The notes under the pieces are model-generated. The model saw nothing but the letters and a program-made list of their open reading frames with translations. It was not told where the DNA came from and did not search any database. 64,000 bases of DNA from Baylisascaris procyonis (Eukaryota; Nematoda; Chromadorea; Rhabditida; Ascarididae): positions 2,018,501 to 2,082,500 of the forward strand of contig JAZARR010000179.1 in assembly GCA_037389465.1 (NCBI GenBank). Direction: 5' to 3'. This document shows, piece after piece, positions 40,816 to 53,305 of the stretch. A program made the translations under genes and the position numbers. Each line of letters opens with the position of its first letter. Position 1 is the stretch's first letter.

Positions 40816-41734
40816 GTTTTCTACATACATTCCAAACACAGAATGGATAAACAGATTTCGTCATAAGCAGATTTATGCAAATTTCGGTAGCACGGTTAAT
40901 GCTGAGTAATTGAACCAGGTAATAAAAAATATTTATAAAGCAGTGCATCGAAGATTCACTTTTTTCAAATTCAGCTCAAGTGAGATGACACATCATGTGG
41001 TTGAAGTCTTCTAAAAGCTCTGATGTGAATCAAGAAGTGGGTGGCAACTTGGTATAGATTGGTCGTATTTGAATGTACAATCATCTTTACAAGTTTTCTA
41101 AGATGTTTTGTTCTATGTAAGAGTCCTTTTTTGTTCTATGAAGTGTAGAAAGCATTTTTCTTCGCAAATAAAAATTGAACTAAAAAATTGAAAGTGTAAT
41201 GAAAATTATATAAAAAACAAGGTAGTAAAGTTTAACTAAGAAAATGACGAATAAATTTTGATTGTGGTACTCTGAAGTGGATTTGATACCGCGAATTTAT
41301 TAAAATGCACTAAAAACAACCTGAATATACCGATATGCGGATCGCAAACGCCTCGTAAATTTGACGACCATTGAAGAAAACGTCTTGCCGAGACAACAAC
41401 GAGCAAAAGCACTGCGCAATAACGCTAAGCTTTCTATTGTAGAAGACTCGTAATGCTCACTTTCTCGTTTACTGATTCACAACGGTAAAATAACACTCGA
41501 TGACGCATTCAAATTCAACAAAATGACTCAGTGACCATATACTTCACTTATTTCCATTTAAAGCTCTTTCATTTTGTATCAAAGTATTTATGCAAATTTC
41601 AACGAAAACTTAGAAAAACGCTAAGATGATTTTGTAAAATTAGCATCGTATCTGCTGGAATAGTCACATTTCAGAGTCGATTACCTATGTTGTAATGCTT
41701 TTTTTAAAGTGTTTGCAAAACTTTTCACGGGTAT

Positions 41735-41835
41735 ATTATGACTGTCTGTACTCTGTTTATGCAAATGCGTGTCTGCGCATTTACGTATGTTCATGTACAT
41801 TTTTATGTCTGCGAGTGTCTGCACTAACACAGTGT
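41735..41835 (-). repeat. CAGA-rich dispersed repeat copy
   Basis: The plus strand reads ATGACTGTCTGTACTCTGTT, then TATGCAAATGCGTGTCTGCG and further GTCTGCGAGTGTCTGC. This is the reverse complement of the dispersed module. Confidence 0.5.
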
Positions 41836-42324
41836 GAATTTGGTAAACGATCACAGAAATTTTGATGGCTACAATTGTATCACAAGAAGACAACAAAAAT
41901 TCAATTTCGTTCGAATTGATCATTTCCATTAGAAGTCACAGGCACCTACAAGAGTAATAAAAGTTGCCATGAACAACTTTTGGGTCGTGTGGGTTGAAAA
42001 AAAAAAAAGAATTCTTGACTGACAGCTTGAATAAGAAGCAGATTTTGCACGTGCCAGCATTCACTATGGCATGCTTGCGTAATGTAGTAACAACGGAAAT
42101 GCATGGCATGCTTCGGCGGAAATGCATAAAGCACATATAATAACAGCTCGAATGGCGCGCTTTCCCACTCTTGGCAATCATTCAACAGGTTGGCTTAGTG
42201 CACACCAGAAAGAATATCCTGCTAGCAAGCAAAAGGTGCGCTTCGTTTTGTAATTCGACAAATACGAATCACTAAAATATTCACAAAATTTTCGACTTCT
42301 ACACAGATTCCCCTTATTCTTTAT

Positions 42325-42356
42325 ATTTTCTTACCTCCCCGAGGAGGTAAGAAAAT
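42325..42356. other. perfect hairpin, 14-bp stem
   Basis: ATTTTCTTACCTCC at 42325-42338 pairs perfectly with GGAGGTAAGAAAAT at 42343-42356 around a four-base CCGA loop. A similar loop context (CCCCCCGAGGAGGG) occurs at 31248-31261. There is no gene for which it would be a terminator. Confidence 0.85.
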
Positions 42357-44886
42357 CTGAGACAATAAAAATATTAATAAAGAGTAGAGAAATTGAGAAA
42401 TAGCAATTACCATTTTTAGTGACATTTTTCGAAATTTGCGCATCTTTTGGGATGAAGTTGTTTCCGCTTCCTAATATAAAAACGCAATAAACATTTAAAC
42501 TATGCTTTCTAACGAACCAAGCAATGCATCAGCATTAATCATAACAGTTAACTTCACATTGAAGTCATTTCACCATATGTGCAAAATGAAACAGTTTAAA
42601 ATCAGCGTTATGTATCGATAAAAGCAGGGAATATAGGGTTACTGATTAAGGGAGTAGGAGAGAGATGTAGCAATTAGATGGATGGGGCATTTGAATTGAG
42701 TCAAGAGATGGGCGGAGGCAGATGTAACGGAAAAAATGGCGGAAATGGCACATGCAATAGAACAATCCATTCAATCAAAGTTTTCTCTATAAACGGACCT
42801 ACAGAATAAATGGTAATGCTACGGAAACACTAAAACATTATATGCAAATGAAATAATCGAGAAATTAAACGTTGGATTGCAAAAATATGAGTAAATGCAA
42901 AATCAAACAATGGTATGAAAACAAATGCAAACAATCAAGAGAATATGCAAAGCTTTGCGGAAGAAAGCAATGAATTGCAAACTTTCTTACAAATCGGCAC
43001 TTTTCTTTGCATAAATCTAAAGTGCAAACTTGCTTTTATTGCAAACACTATTTGAAATGCGCATTTTATGTGCATATTCCGCTAAAAAATTTTCTTCATA
43101 TTTTTCATCATTGTTCAGAAAATTTTTCACCAGCAAAAAAAAAAAAAATCAAAGAAATTTCTTAATGTATCAATTAGAGCACAATTAAATTAATATTTTT
43201 GTTTAGTGAGCCTAATGCTAATTGAAAATTCATGTCAATATATTTTCGTATGAGTTATAACAATATGTCGATTTATTGAATAGACTCGAGAAATGAAATT
43301 TGAAAAAATGGAATTTTTCGAGAAAAAATTGAATTCCATTTGTCTTCAGTTCCAATGAATATAATTAGGTCGGACCCATTTCACATCATTGCAATAGTAT
43401 ACACTTCAAATATGAAAAATTGGACAAATTCAAAAGCCTTTTGACTGTGCCCTTAATCCTTTCATTTCTTCCAGCAGTATAAATTTATCGAAAAAAAAGA
43501 CCTCGATGTTCGAATCAATGAATTTCTATTTTAAGAAGTGGTAAGATTTGGTCGAAAATAGGCAATTACATCCTTACAAAAATTTGCGTCAATAAATTCC
43601 AATATTCTATAGTGCTCAAATGAGGACATATCACTACGTTTCTCTAAAATTTAGCTGATTTTTTTCATCGAAAAAATGACGTCATTTTCGATATTTGAGA
43701 AAAAAAATTGAGCAAATATTCCCTAAATAATCGAATTTTGCTGTCGATTTTGCCTTCTCGTCCCTTGGTATAACGTGTTGGTGATTTAAGTTAATAATAA
43801 ACAAAGGGGAAATACTGCATATAAGATTAGGCAGTGCTAAGAAAAAATGGGCAATGTAAGACAGCATATTCGGCATCTTTGAAATTCAAATCTCTTGAAG
43901 TAATATTCTATTTTAAAAGGTATAAGCCCACAATTTGAATGATTTGTTCTATTAGGAAATTTTGTAGCGTTTAGTTATCTAATTTAAAATATTTTTCTTT
44001 TTATCAATAAATGGATCGAAATATGTATAATGATTGTCGTTTGATAACTTTTATGAGTCCAGCGGGAGGAATATTATAATGAGCGAATCTATTCCTTTTC
44101 TAATTTAATATCCAGCAGACGAAACTTTGAAATATGCAGCGATACATTTTGTCGGTTTTTCGTTATAGATTCTCTCTCTCTCTTTCCCTCTCAATCTCAA
44201 GAGGAACGATCTCCATGAATTGTTTTCTATTGTTAAAAAATCTTACATTCTATACAATCCTCAACATAGAGATGTTCCTCTTCAGTTAAAAAAAATTCTT
44301 TTATAGAAAGACTTTTTTCTAATAAAGAGGGGGAGAAAGGGGTGCTCTGTTCATGAAAGTGGGGATAGGATTCTATTCACGAGTGGTTTTAATTCAAGTA
44401 CATACGGTAAGAACGTAGGCGTTAGACGTTGAGGCACGCAAACAAGAGTCACATTGCCGGAAGAAAGTGATTAAAAAATGAAACAACTAATTACGCCCAA
44501 ATGTAGTTAATAAAACAAAAACGTCTATTTAGAGATAATTTTCTTAATTTTAAATCATTTCATCCAAAAGTGATTTCTATTCTCAAGTGATAAAATAAAA
44601 ATGAATTAAAAATATTCTTTCAAAAAAGGATTTACCGCAAATGTACAATATCAATTCTGCATATTTCAAATCAACAATTTAAAGTACGACAGAGTTAATA
44701 AACATCTCAACATTTGGTATAATTAGTTAATTATGGTAGCTAAAAAGCAGCTGCGATTATGATTTTATCATATAGGTGATCACAGATAAATGAACAAAGA
44801 TCAAATATATTGAAAAAGAATCGTTGCAAAAATTTCATAGATTGAAGTGCGGTATATTTCTGAAGTGAATTGATTTACTGATAAGG

Positions 44887-44888
<2 letters not shown>

Positions 44889-44954
<66 letters not shown>
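44889..44954. repeat. (AT)n microsatellite
   Basis: Perfect AT dinucleotide tract of 66 bases. Confidence 0.98.
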
Positions 44955-44958
<4 letters not shown>

Positions 44959-45349
44959 ATATTTAATATGCTGAGTACTTTGGAAACGGCTTTTTGATTT
45001 TTTCAGCGATGCCTCTCCCCTCTCCCCTATCTCCCACTCCATACCCTCCCTTCGCTAGTGGGAACTGTATTCTTTAGCAGTGGTCATCCATAATGAGGTA
45101 CGCCAACAAAGAAGTGCATAAATATAGCAGGGTCAGCTGCTGTACGTGCTTTTGCATTATTTCACTCATTTGACCAACTATTCTAATAAGAATGCCTATA
45201 GGTATTAAAATATGCGAAATAGAATCATTATACTACAAATTTTCGACGATTCAAATCTTCAGTTAAGATGAATTTACGAGATAAGAGATTGTCACGTCAT
45301 ACATAGGAAATTCATCACATTTTGCAATTGAAGCTTCGATGATTCTCTA

Positions 45350-45465
45350 GTTGAAACTGATGAACAGACAAAAAGGCACGCAAGCAGGAAGACAGACACA
45401 GATACGTACTTACGCGCAGATACGACCACGGCATAATGCACTTTTCCAAAGCAAATTTGCAAAGA
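45350..45465 (+). repeat. CAGA-rich dispersed repeat copy
   Basis: AGTTGAAACTGATGAACAGA is followed by imperfect CAGA units, then ACGTACTTACGCGCAGATAC and CATAATGCACTTTTCC leading to GCAAATTTGCAAA. It is a nearly full set of the family's blocks, with a CACGTCAT and ACATTTTGCAATT head upstream. Confidence 0.65.
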
Positions 45466-47784
45466 GGCGTAAAAACTATCGGGGAATTGTCAAAGATGAC
45501 ATGTAACTAATGAGCGCGCGACTGGCATCCTTAAAACTGAAGTTCCTGAGCTGGTTGGAAGGTCAGGTGAGCGATGGTTGGATGAATTCTCATTAAACAG
45601 GTAAGTCCCATTATTGAGGTAATTAAAGAGAATTCGACCGGTCGAGCACCAATATCGTTTATGAATGAACGGATAGACGGATAGGAGGATATGTGCACAG
45701 ATGAATGAATATTGCTAGTTATTGCATCAGATGTAACATTGTGATGCATTCAAAAAAAAGGCAATATAATCAAATTTGATTCGTTCAGCCAAAAAGCACA
45801 CAAATTTTTAAAAGGAAGTTTGCATAAACTTAATTTTGCAATTATATTTTCATATGTACTGGCACAGTGTGGCAATTGTATTGCAATTATATGTTATTTC
45901 TGAAAACTTTTGCAAAAAATCTGCAGAATTCTCTTGCATTTAGAGGAATTAAATGTTTAAAAAAAAAAATCTTTTATGAATAGGATAAACAGTGCAAGAA
46001 CATGGGAAAGTATCAAAAAAATCCCTGATAAACCCTTGAAAAATCACTCATAGAACTGATACCGCTTTAATATATTCCTAGATTTGTAAACCGGAATACT
46101 GAGTTAGTGACGGTTTCATTTCCCAAAAGCTGAGATGAGTAGGGCTGTCCGAGAATGAGAGAGAGACAAAGATATGGAGGATTTATTTGACAGGAGATTC
46201 TATATGAAGTTTTACGGTAGAGAAAAATATTGTGAGCTTTCTAGGTTGAATAGTGCAATTGAAGGAGCTTTTGGATCAAATAAAGCGCAGTTATTTCCTC
46301 ATCAACTCACCGTCTTACAGTGAGTGCAAGTAATTTGGGCAACTATTTTTACTTCACCTAGCACCCTTATGAATAAGGCAACAAATGTTCTTTTTTATCA
46401 AGAATAATTAATTGATAAGAATTATAGACGATTATTGATAAGATGATAAAAATGGCCTTTCATCATTTAATCACTAACTAAACTAAGCCATATAAAGAGT
46501 CTTGAAGAGCTTTAACTTAGAAGCAATTTAAAATGTGGGAAAGTAAAAGGGATTCGTAATAGCAAAGCAAAAGACGCGAAGCTCATAATAGACAACGGAG
46601 CATTCGATTCTAAACGCTTGACAATCTTTTGCACTCCATCATGAATGAATGCAAATTGAGAATCCATATGCAAGTGCATTTTCCGATATCGCTTTTAGAG
46701 TATGACGTCATCGAATTGAAATGTTCGGATTTTTAACATTTTTGAGAAATTTAAAAATATGTCAATATTTCAATAAATGAATAAATGTGCTGAAATAAGT
46801 GGCACAATTTGTGACTTCATAATTTTCGCCAATCAAATCGATCGATTTTGAAAATTATCGACAAATAATGAGCAAATTTTTTCACAATATAAAATGGCGG
46901 AAAAACTCACGGGAATAAAATATAGCTGAAAAAAAAACCAGTAGCATATGTGAAATAGAGTCGACAAATGATGATGCAATTGGAAGGTTGTAAAGAATTC
47001 GTTATATAACCATGAGAAAAAGGATATCGATGAATGAGATTTGAAAAATTCATGAAAGAAATGAAAAATTGACCGATCGATTGAAGTATTTATGAAAATT
47101 GAAAAATTCTCGAATAAACACGAAAAAATTTACACTGGAATCAAAAAAATCCTTAAGAAACTTAGAAAAACTCATATGCAAGTTGGAATATTTTTGTAAT
47201 AACCGAAGCAAAAAAAAAAAAAAATCCACTTGAAACGATTCTCGAAGATAATTTTCACGAAAAAAAAAAACTTACAGCATATAGAGATACAAATTTCTCG
47301 GAAAAAAGTGTCGCCATTTGTATTAAAGCAGCGAAGAAATGCGCAATTAGCATCATAAAGACGGGAGGAAAAGGTGCGCTTTATAAATTTACTGCGTATT
47401 CCAAAGACCAACGAATATTTACGGCATTTCTTCAATGAAGCTTGTATTGCACTTAATAGTCATTGCTTATGCACATTACCGCCAATTTAATAGCTCATTA
47501 ACAACAATACTTTGATTACTACTTTACAATATGAGAGGAGTAATTAAGAAAGTAAAAAAAATGAACAAACTGATTGCACCAGAAGTGCAGTAAGATTTCA
47601 TTAATTCAACGAATCGTACAAATATTCCATAAAAGATGAATTTTATTTTTGTGACCCTAAGTTGATAGAGTTTGAATTTCAATCGATATTATACGCTATA
47701 TAAAATTCCTAGCATTTTTAAATGCACAAAAATATTTTCAAAATTGATGAATTAAAGTGGAATATGGATGTCACTCTATTCAAC

Positions 47785-47935
47785 ACGTCATGTCTAGTGA
47801 ATTTTGTAACTCCAATGGTTCCCCAAGTTGAAACTATCAGATACAGAAACAGACAAACATACACATACAAACACACAGACAAACACGACGTCAACATAAT
47901 ACACTTTCGCAAAATATATTTGCATATGCTCTTTA
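47785..47935 (+). repeat. CAGA-rich dispersed repeat, reference copy
   Basis: Blocks in order: CACGTCATG, ATTTTGTAACTCCAATGG, AAGTTGAAACTATCAGATA, ACAGACAAACATACACATAC with ACACACAGAC, then ACGTCAACATAATACACTTT and GCAAAATATATTTGC. The same order occurs in copies near 34530-34705, 45300-45465, 52740-52900 and 59160-59740. The family is about 150-200 bp. I see no terminal inverted repeats or coding capacity, so it is probably non-autonomous. Confidence 0.7.
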
Positions 47936-49983
47936 AAAAGTGAAAAGTTTTATAATAATCGGAGCATTTACAATATTCTTGTAAAGTTTTTAGACACAAA
48001 TTTTTTCATCTAAACACAAGGTACTATCTTCAAAAACAAACTATTCCATCAAGTCATATGTGTGTAATAGAGTAGTAAAACAAATATATTTAAAGCAAAT
48101 GGAGTATGATTCGATTCATCCATATTGATTACCATTAAGTAAAACCAATACAAAAACTTTCAGATGAACACTTAAAATTGGGAAACTGAACCATCAGTTT
48201 TAATCGATCCTCAACTCTATAAAATATTGCGGTGAATGCATTCTAGGAAAAGAACTCAAAAAGAAAGAGGATTGCATCGTTATAATTGATTTTTAAAAAT
48301 GAAGAACGTCATCAATAAAAGAGAATATGGGAAGAATAAAAATTATGAAAGAATATATGAAATTTTCAGTTGAAAAACTTTCAAATAAATATTTAATGCT
48401 GATTAGTATGCGAAGCAATTAGTTTTATTTAAAGTGTTGCAATATGCGGTTTTCTAGCGTAGGATTTTACTCCTCGTGAGATTCGAAATGGAGGAAAAAT
48501 ACTTTTTCCCTTAAATTGCAATCCCCCTCCCTATCCTACCATATTGTAAGAGGATTTTATTTATACACTTCGTTGCATATAATGAATAAGTATCATTTGA
48601 AATTATTTAAAAATCTTTGAAAAAATAGAGTTTATATGTGAAAAGGATGAGAAGAATATAATGAAAGAATTTAGTAGGTGCAATGTAAAAAAAAATCGAC
48701 TTAATGAAACAAAGCGGCAATTCTATTGATGCGGCAACATTTTCCTACATCCATCATTTCGAATGAAAAAAAAAGTAAAAATATTTGATTAGAAAGACTC
48801 GATTATGCAAAAATATATGATATTCTTTAAATATATCAATAAGCCATCTTCTCAATCAGGAATGAGTTCAACTCTTTGATAGATTCCCCCACAAATTGCC
48901 TTCATAGAATCAAAGCCGGAAGTTAAAAGTTTTAAAGAATTGCATTTGTCGAATATGCTAGATTCGATTCAAATTCACACATATTCGAAGAATGTATACA
49001 TATAAAAAACCACACATAGCGGATCGAATTATAACAACACCAGTATAGAAGCTGCAACTAGTATGCTGATGTATAGAAGTTAAAAGAGTTGTAAGAAACT
49101 GTCAGCTCGCATCACACTAGAAAGATCGCAAGGCAATACATAATGCTAGCAATCATAGCAACATGAACAACATTTTAATCAACGATTATAAAAATTTTTT
49201 TTTATAATAATAATTTATAATATTATAATAAATGAAATGAATATTATCCACTATAAAAGTAATTACGTCAATATTTCAACATTGCTTTCAACTGATTCAT
49301 TCGAATATTTCTGCAATAAATTCAACAACTAAAATAGACATTTAAAATGTTTGAAATTGAGTTCACCTATCTAAGCGGAATTAAGAAATTCCTCAGAGAA
49401 AGTTACTACCAAAAACTTAACGTTGAAATAACAGAAATTACTATATTGTTGCATTCGTAATAATTTGTAGCTTGTTCACGATAAAAAATATTTGAAGTTC
49501 GTCCGCGATTGGTATTAGATGATCATTTAAAATTCCCAATGAAGTATCACACGATAACAACTCTCCAAGTTAAGTGAATCAAGAAATAAGAAAAAAAAAT
49601 AGAGATTTAATCAAGAAAGCACGAAAAAAAAAGACGGTAGAACACCTAAAATACGAGTATCAAACAAGTTTATAAAAAGGGGTATTTTGATCACTCCACT
49701 TAACCTTCTTATAATCACACTTGTGGTCATTAGGTTCTCTCCATGCCAAAAAAAAAACATAATAAATATATAAAATCAATCAAGGTTAAAACAAAATATA
49801 GTTTTTTTTTTTTTAACAATTCGAACTATATTGCTGCTACGTCAATAAATTGAAGCAGTTGCGATAAATTCGTTGACCATGACCTGCCGTAAAACCTCGA
49901 AAATAACCACTAGGGCTTATATAGCTTATCATAGCTCAAAAAACCATATATATCTCAGGAATGGAGTTTACCCGTTTAAAAAA

Positions 49984-49986
<3 letters not shown>

Positions 49987-50031
<45 letters not shown>
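49987..50031. repeat. (TA)n microsatellite
   Basis: Perfect TA dinucleotide tract of 45 bases, the shortest of the nine. Confidence 0.98.
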
Positions 50032-50034
<3 letters not shown>

Positions 50035-50789
50035 AATGGTTCGAAGGTAAATAATAATGCATTAAATGCAAGAAAGTTTATAAAAATGCAAGCAAAACCA
50101 TTAGCAAAAAAAAAAAAAAAAAACGATCTAAGCTAATGCATTCGAAGCGAAAACACAAATAATATTGAAGCAAATTCAATATCTAAGTTTGTTGGTGAAA
50201 TTTCTCAAGCGATTTAATTCATTTCTGGAGCGATATTGTCTGTTTAATTATCTTTAGCAAGAAAGCGACTCATGCAGACATTTTCCGGAAACTGTTTTCT
50301 ATTGTAAACAATTGTTTCCGCAATTTATACGCATCCAATTTCACAGTGACAATCATAAATAGCTAAAGAATATTTGCTGTGTCGACTGCATTGACCTCTT
50401 ATGTACGCTGCGACAACATGAGCAAATTATTGCACCAACTGGAATGAAATTATTCGAATATTTATAAAATTATAAGGAGTTTTTGAGGGCAATAGTCCAC
50501 TAAAAGTAACAGTCCACTAAAAAAGATGGGAGGAGGTAAATTCATTCATCAATGAGAGGTCACAAAATGATTTCTTTCACATTTCTTCAACCAATGAAAA
50601 AAAATCGTTTTTTCAAGTTGTTTGATGGGAACGGTGTCATCTGACAGAATGGTCTATTTCTTCAATTCAAAACTCAATGAAGAAAGACTCCGTTTAGGTG
50701 GGAAGAGACGGGAAGAAGGAAGAGGATGGATGGGAGTGAGGGGAGGGACCAGTCATCATCAAATGAAAAATTTGTTGAATGTGGCTAAC
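50032..50789. other. intron or 3' flank of the minus-strand gene
   Basis: Past the donor at 50789 the minus strand enters a pyrimidine-rich run (50700-50755) like the islands seen elsewhere in non-coding parts of the window. The reading frame stays open for another 31 codons to a stop just past 50694, so a run-on C-terminus is an alternative to splicing. No AATAAA was found close behind that stop, so I favour splicing. I see no next exon here. Confidence 0.45.
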
Positions 50790-52076
50790 CGCTTTCATGA
50801 GATCCTTCCATTTATTGAAAAAGTACTGTCTGGTGCTTCTCGCTTTGCTCTGCCATTTGCGCACCGACTCTCGCGCACTCGTATTTGAGAAGGAACTGTG
50901 CCTCGTGGAATGCCCTGCAGTGGCAGCCGCAGTTCTTACATTCGATAAGCATGCTGCTGCCTTCTGAGCTGCAGCTAACTTCTCGAGTTCTGCAACCTTA
51001 CTCTCATGTTTTGCAAGCGGTTTCAGGCCACCTGATTTGCACTCCTTGTTGGAAGTTGCATCAGCTTTAGGTGCCGCAGATGCTGTATTGGCTTGACTTT
51101 CTAACTCAACCTCCAATACATGAGGTTGCTTAGAGACGATTTCCACAGGTGGAACGGTGGATGCAATAGGAGAGGAGTGCTGCATTTCAGAATACAGTTT
51201 GCTTATAGATACTTGATGGGTGCCGTTAGTATGGTTAACTATTTGGTCGCCGGCGAGATGCTTGGCTGTCTCTTCAAGTAATCCTTCAACGCATTTATTA
51301 ATAGACTGTCCCGGAGAAGGCTCCTCAGAACACCGTTCTTCACTGTCTAGAAGGTTCGAGCAACTGGCACTTATTTTACGCTCTCGAGGAGTATCTGCCA
51401 TTAGATCACTCACAACCAGATCAACTTCGAGCTCCTCAAGCGTTTGACAGCTTCCAAACTCGTCTTGTAAATTGCTCAGCGCGCTCTGCATAAGCTCGCT
51501 ACCTGGCGAATCAACCATATATACCCCTTTAGGGTTCTCTTCGTTCCGACTAACTGGTTTAAAGGAGGTAGTTGAAGGTGTTTTCTCTCCGTTTTTTGCG
51601 CTCCGCACATTGGTGCACGATTTGGGCAACTGTTCTGGTATAGTAACTGCATCAATCATCACCGCTTGTACTGTTCCGGCAGCCTGTTCCTGCAATTCTT
51701 TCTCAGACGTTTCGGACTTTTTGCTTCCTTCAGGTGTGCTCTCCGGAGTGACAACAAGAACGAACTCATCAGAGGTTATTTTTTTATTGGGTGTGTCCAG
51801 AACCTCCAGATGTTCAGGGCAAAAACGTGGTGTTGGCACAAGGCTTGACACATAGTTCACATATTCTTGAACCTGTCGGTTTTCGGTTGCCTTTTCCAGC
51901 TCCTGAAGATGTTCAATAGCCTCACGGTGTTGTTCGCTTGGGTAAGTGTAACACCTCGGATGTAGCTCATTTGTTTTAGTTTCAAGTTGGAAAACGTTTG
52001 CCACAACATCGTTATCATCGCCACGTGCTGAGATTATTTCAGCAAGTCGTGCGGTACTGTCACTATTCGGTAGCAC
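50790..52076 (-). CDS. large internal exon of an unidentified acidic Ser/Thr/Glu-rich protein
   Basis: This 429-codon exon (1287 bp, phase 0 at both ends) starts after TTTCAG and ends at AAAGCG before GTTAGC. It follows the exon at 53305-53117. The first 90 residues look structured: a likely helix (EQHREAIEHLQELEKATENR, about 48-67), then VQEYVNYVSSLVPTPRFCPE (69-88). Residues 100-345 are acidic and rich in S, T, E and P with no clear domain. A second helical, Ala/Lys-rich segment lies at about 357-376 (HESKVAELEKLAAAQKAAAC). The last 40 residues are basic and aromatic (RKWQSKARSTRQYFFNKWKD). There are no membrane segments, signal peptide, zinc or catalytic motifs. Such layout is common in cytoskeletal or scaffold proteins, but I do not recognise the family. 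Shadow frames on the plus strand are not genes. Confidence 0.88.
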
Positions 52077-52532
52077 CTGAAATTCTACGATACATCACTT
52101 TAGAAATCACATCTTTCTCAGAGGTTTTAAAAAGGAATTTGATATCCATGGAGGGTGAATTTTTCATCTATAATTTTCTAGTCTTCTCTCCAAATTATAT
52201 ATTAATCCAATTTTTTTGTCACTAAATCACTAAAGCGTATCACATAAAACGATTGAATTAAAGCAGATCAAATGCTGACGTTGAGATTTGTAAGTATTTC
52301 TGCACCAACGCCGATCAAATCATACGAGGAGAGTCCATTCGGACAATAATAATGATATGCAGCTGCTCGGCGATGGCTAATTTGCATGTTGACTGATTTT
52401 TACGATACAAATGTGCAATCATCAATGAAATCACAAAAAAAAGAGAAAATATCCATTTAGGATGTGTTTACGAAAATAAATTCAAACTTAAAGAAACATA
52501 TGATTTAATGAAATAAGCATATTAGAGAGTGG

Positions 52533-52552
52533 GGCACATTACGTGCTTTTAT
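52533..52552 (+). repeat. intronic copy of the GGCACAATATGCG-core repeat
   Basis: GGCACATTACGTGCTTTTAT is a diverged copy, inside the 1040-bp intron and antisense to the host gene. Confidence 0.4.
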
Positions 52553-52739
52553 AATTCTACTAATGAAACTAATGAATAAGGCGAATTGGTGGAATTTTAA
52601 CCGAAGTGATCTTGTAATAACCTTCTAAGGAAAATTATTTGACCAAAAAATGCAACTCAACTATCATAAGATATGACTTGACTAGGTATAAAATGTGGAG
52701 AGATTTTTTGGCATGTCCAACCTTATGACTATTTAGAGG

Positions 52740-52900
52740 CAAAAGGATCACATCAAAGGACATCACATTGTGTAAATTGATAACGTCGGCCAAATGTCGA
52801 AATTTTTGTTGCTGTGTTTTCCGAATTGAAACTATCTGATGAAGAGACAGACAAATAAACAGACAAGCACACATATGAACATACGAACCAAGGGTTAAAA
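52740..52900 (+). repeat. intronic CAGA-rich dispersed repeat copy
   Basis: GGACATCACATTGTGTAAATT forms the head, then GAATTGAAACTATCTGATGA, GAGACAGACAAATAAACAGA and CAAGCACACATATGAACATA. The block order equals that of the reference copy at 47785. It is antisense to the host gene. Confidence 0.6.
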
Positions 52901-53116
52901 TAAATAAAAATTTGTAAAAGCGTAAACTACTCCAATGTAACAATGACTGACTAAAAGATGGTGAAATAAATGAGCTCTTCGGCCTGTCTCAGTGTGTCAG
53001 TAATGTTTGAAAAGCTCAATATCCATATATGTATACAATTACTAAAGCATCAATATACGCTGAGCTAGATGAATTATTAAAATATAAGAAATAAACCGGA
53101 AATGAAATAATATAAC

Positions 53117-53305
53117 CTCCATTTCATCCCATTTTCGTGGCAGCCGCTCATAATGTTGAAAATCAGCCGGAGGAGTGATCGGAATATTATCGGACGATTC
53201 GGAACTCGGTGGTACCGTAGTGATGAAATGTATCTCATCAAAAATCTTTAAGTTTATACCAGATGAAACATTTCGCCTTTGATCATCTTGTTGTTGATCA
53301 TTAAT
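53117..53305 (-). CDS. internal exon, 63 codons, of the same unidentified protein
   Basis: The acceptor is an eleven-T run followed by AG. The exon starts ATTAATGATCAAC and ends GAAATGGAG before GTTATATT, in phase 0 at both ends. Residues: a Gln/Asp/Arg-rich start (INDQQQDDQRRN), a hydrophobic stretch (INLKIFDEIHFITTV at 17-31), a Ser/Pro-rich acidic linker and a conserved-looking end (PADFQHYERLPRKWDEME at 46-63). The acceptor quality, the phase match to both neighbours and the GC-richer codons make this a confident exon. No family is recognised. The P-x-S-S-E-S-S-D linker suggests a disordered region with casein-kinase-2-type sites (inference). Confidence 0.85.

Larger units (their letters stand above)
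40816..44888. other. non-coding stretch, about 4.1 kb
   Basis: No supported gene. It holds a minus-strand CAGA-rich copy (41735-41835), a small duplication with GGCATGCTT and GGAAATGCAT words (42068-42130), a perfect 14-bp hairpin (42325-42356) and a TGACGTCA palindrome at 43677-43684. Confidence 0.5.
44955..49986. other. non-coding stretch, about 5.0 kb
   Basis: No supported gene. It holds a pyrimidine island (45011-45055), CAGA-rich copies at 45350 and 47795, and a TGACGTCA palindrome at 46703-46710. A minus-strand frame at 45749-45531 looks mildly protein-like but lacks a good donor. Confidence 0.5.
52077..53116 (-). other. intron between the 63-codon and 429-codon exons
   Basis: This 1040-bp minus-strand intron has donor GTTATA (53116) and acceptor TTTCAG (52077). 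It holds a CAGA-rich repeat copy (52740-52900) and a GGCACATTACGTGCTTTTAT core copy at 52533-52552, so both dispersed families occur within a transcribed gene. Confidence 0.75.

Noticed and set aside
50694..50789. Read-through C-terminus of the large exon
   Set aside because: The extra 31 codons run into a pyrimidine island like those in non-coding DNA, and a donor in phase 0 precedes them. It is kept as an alternative, not the main call.
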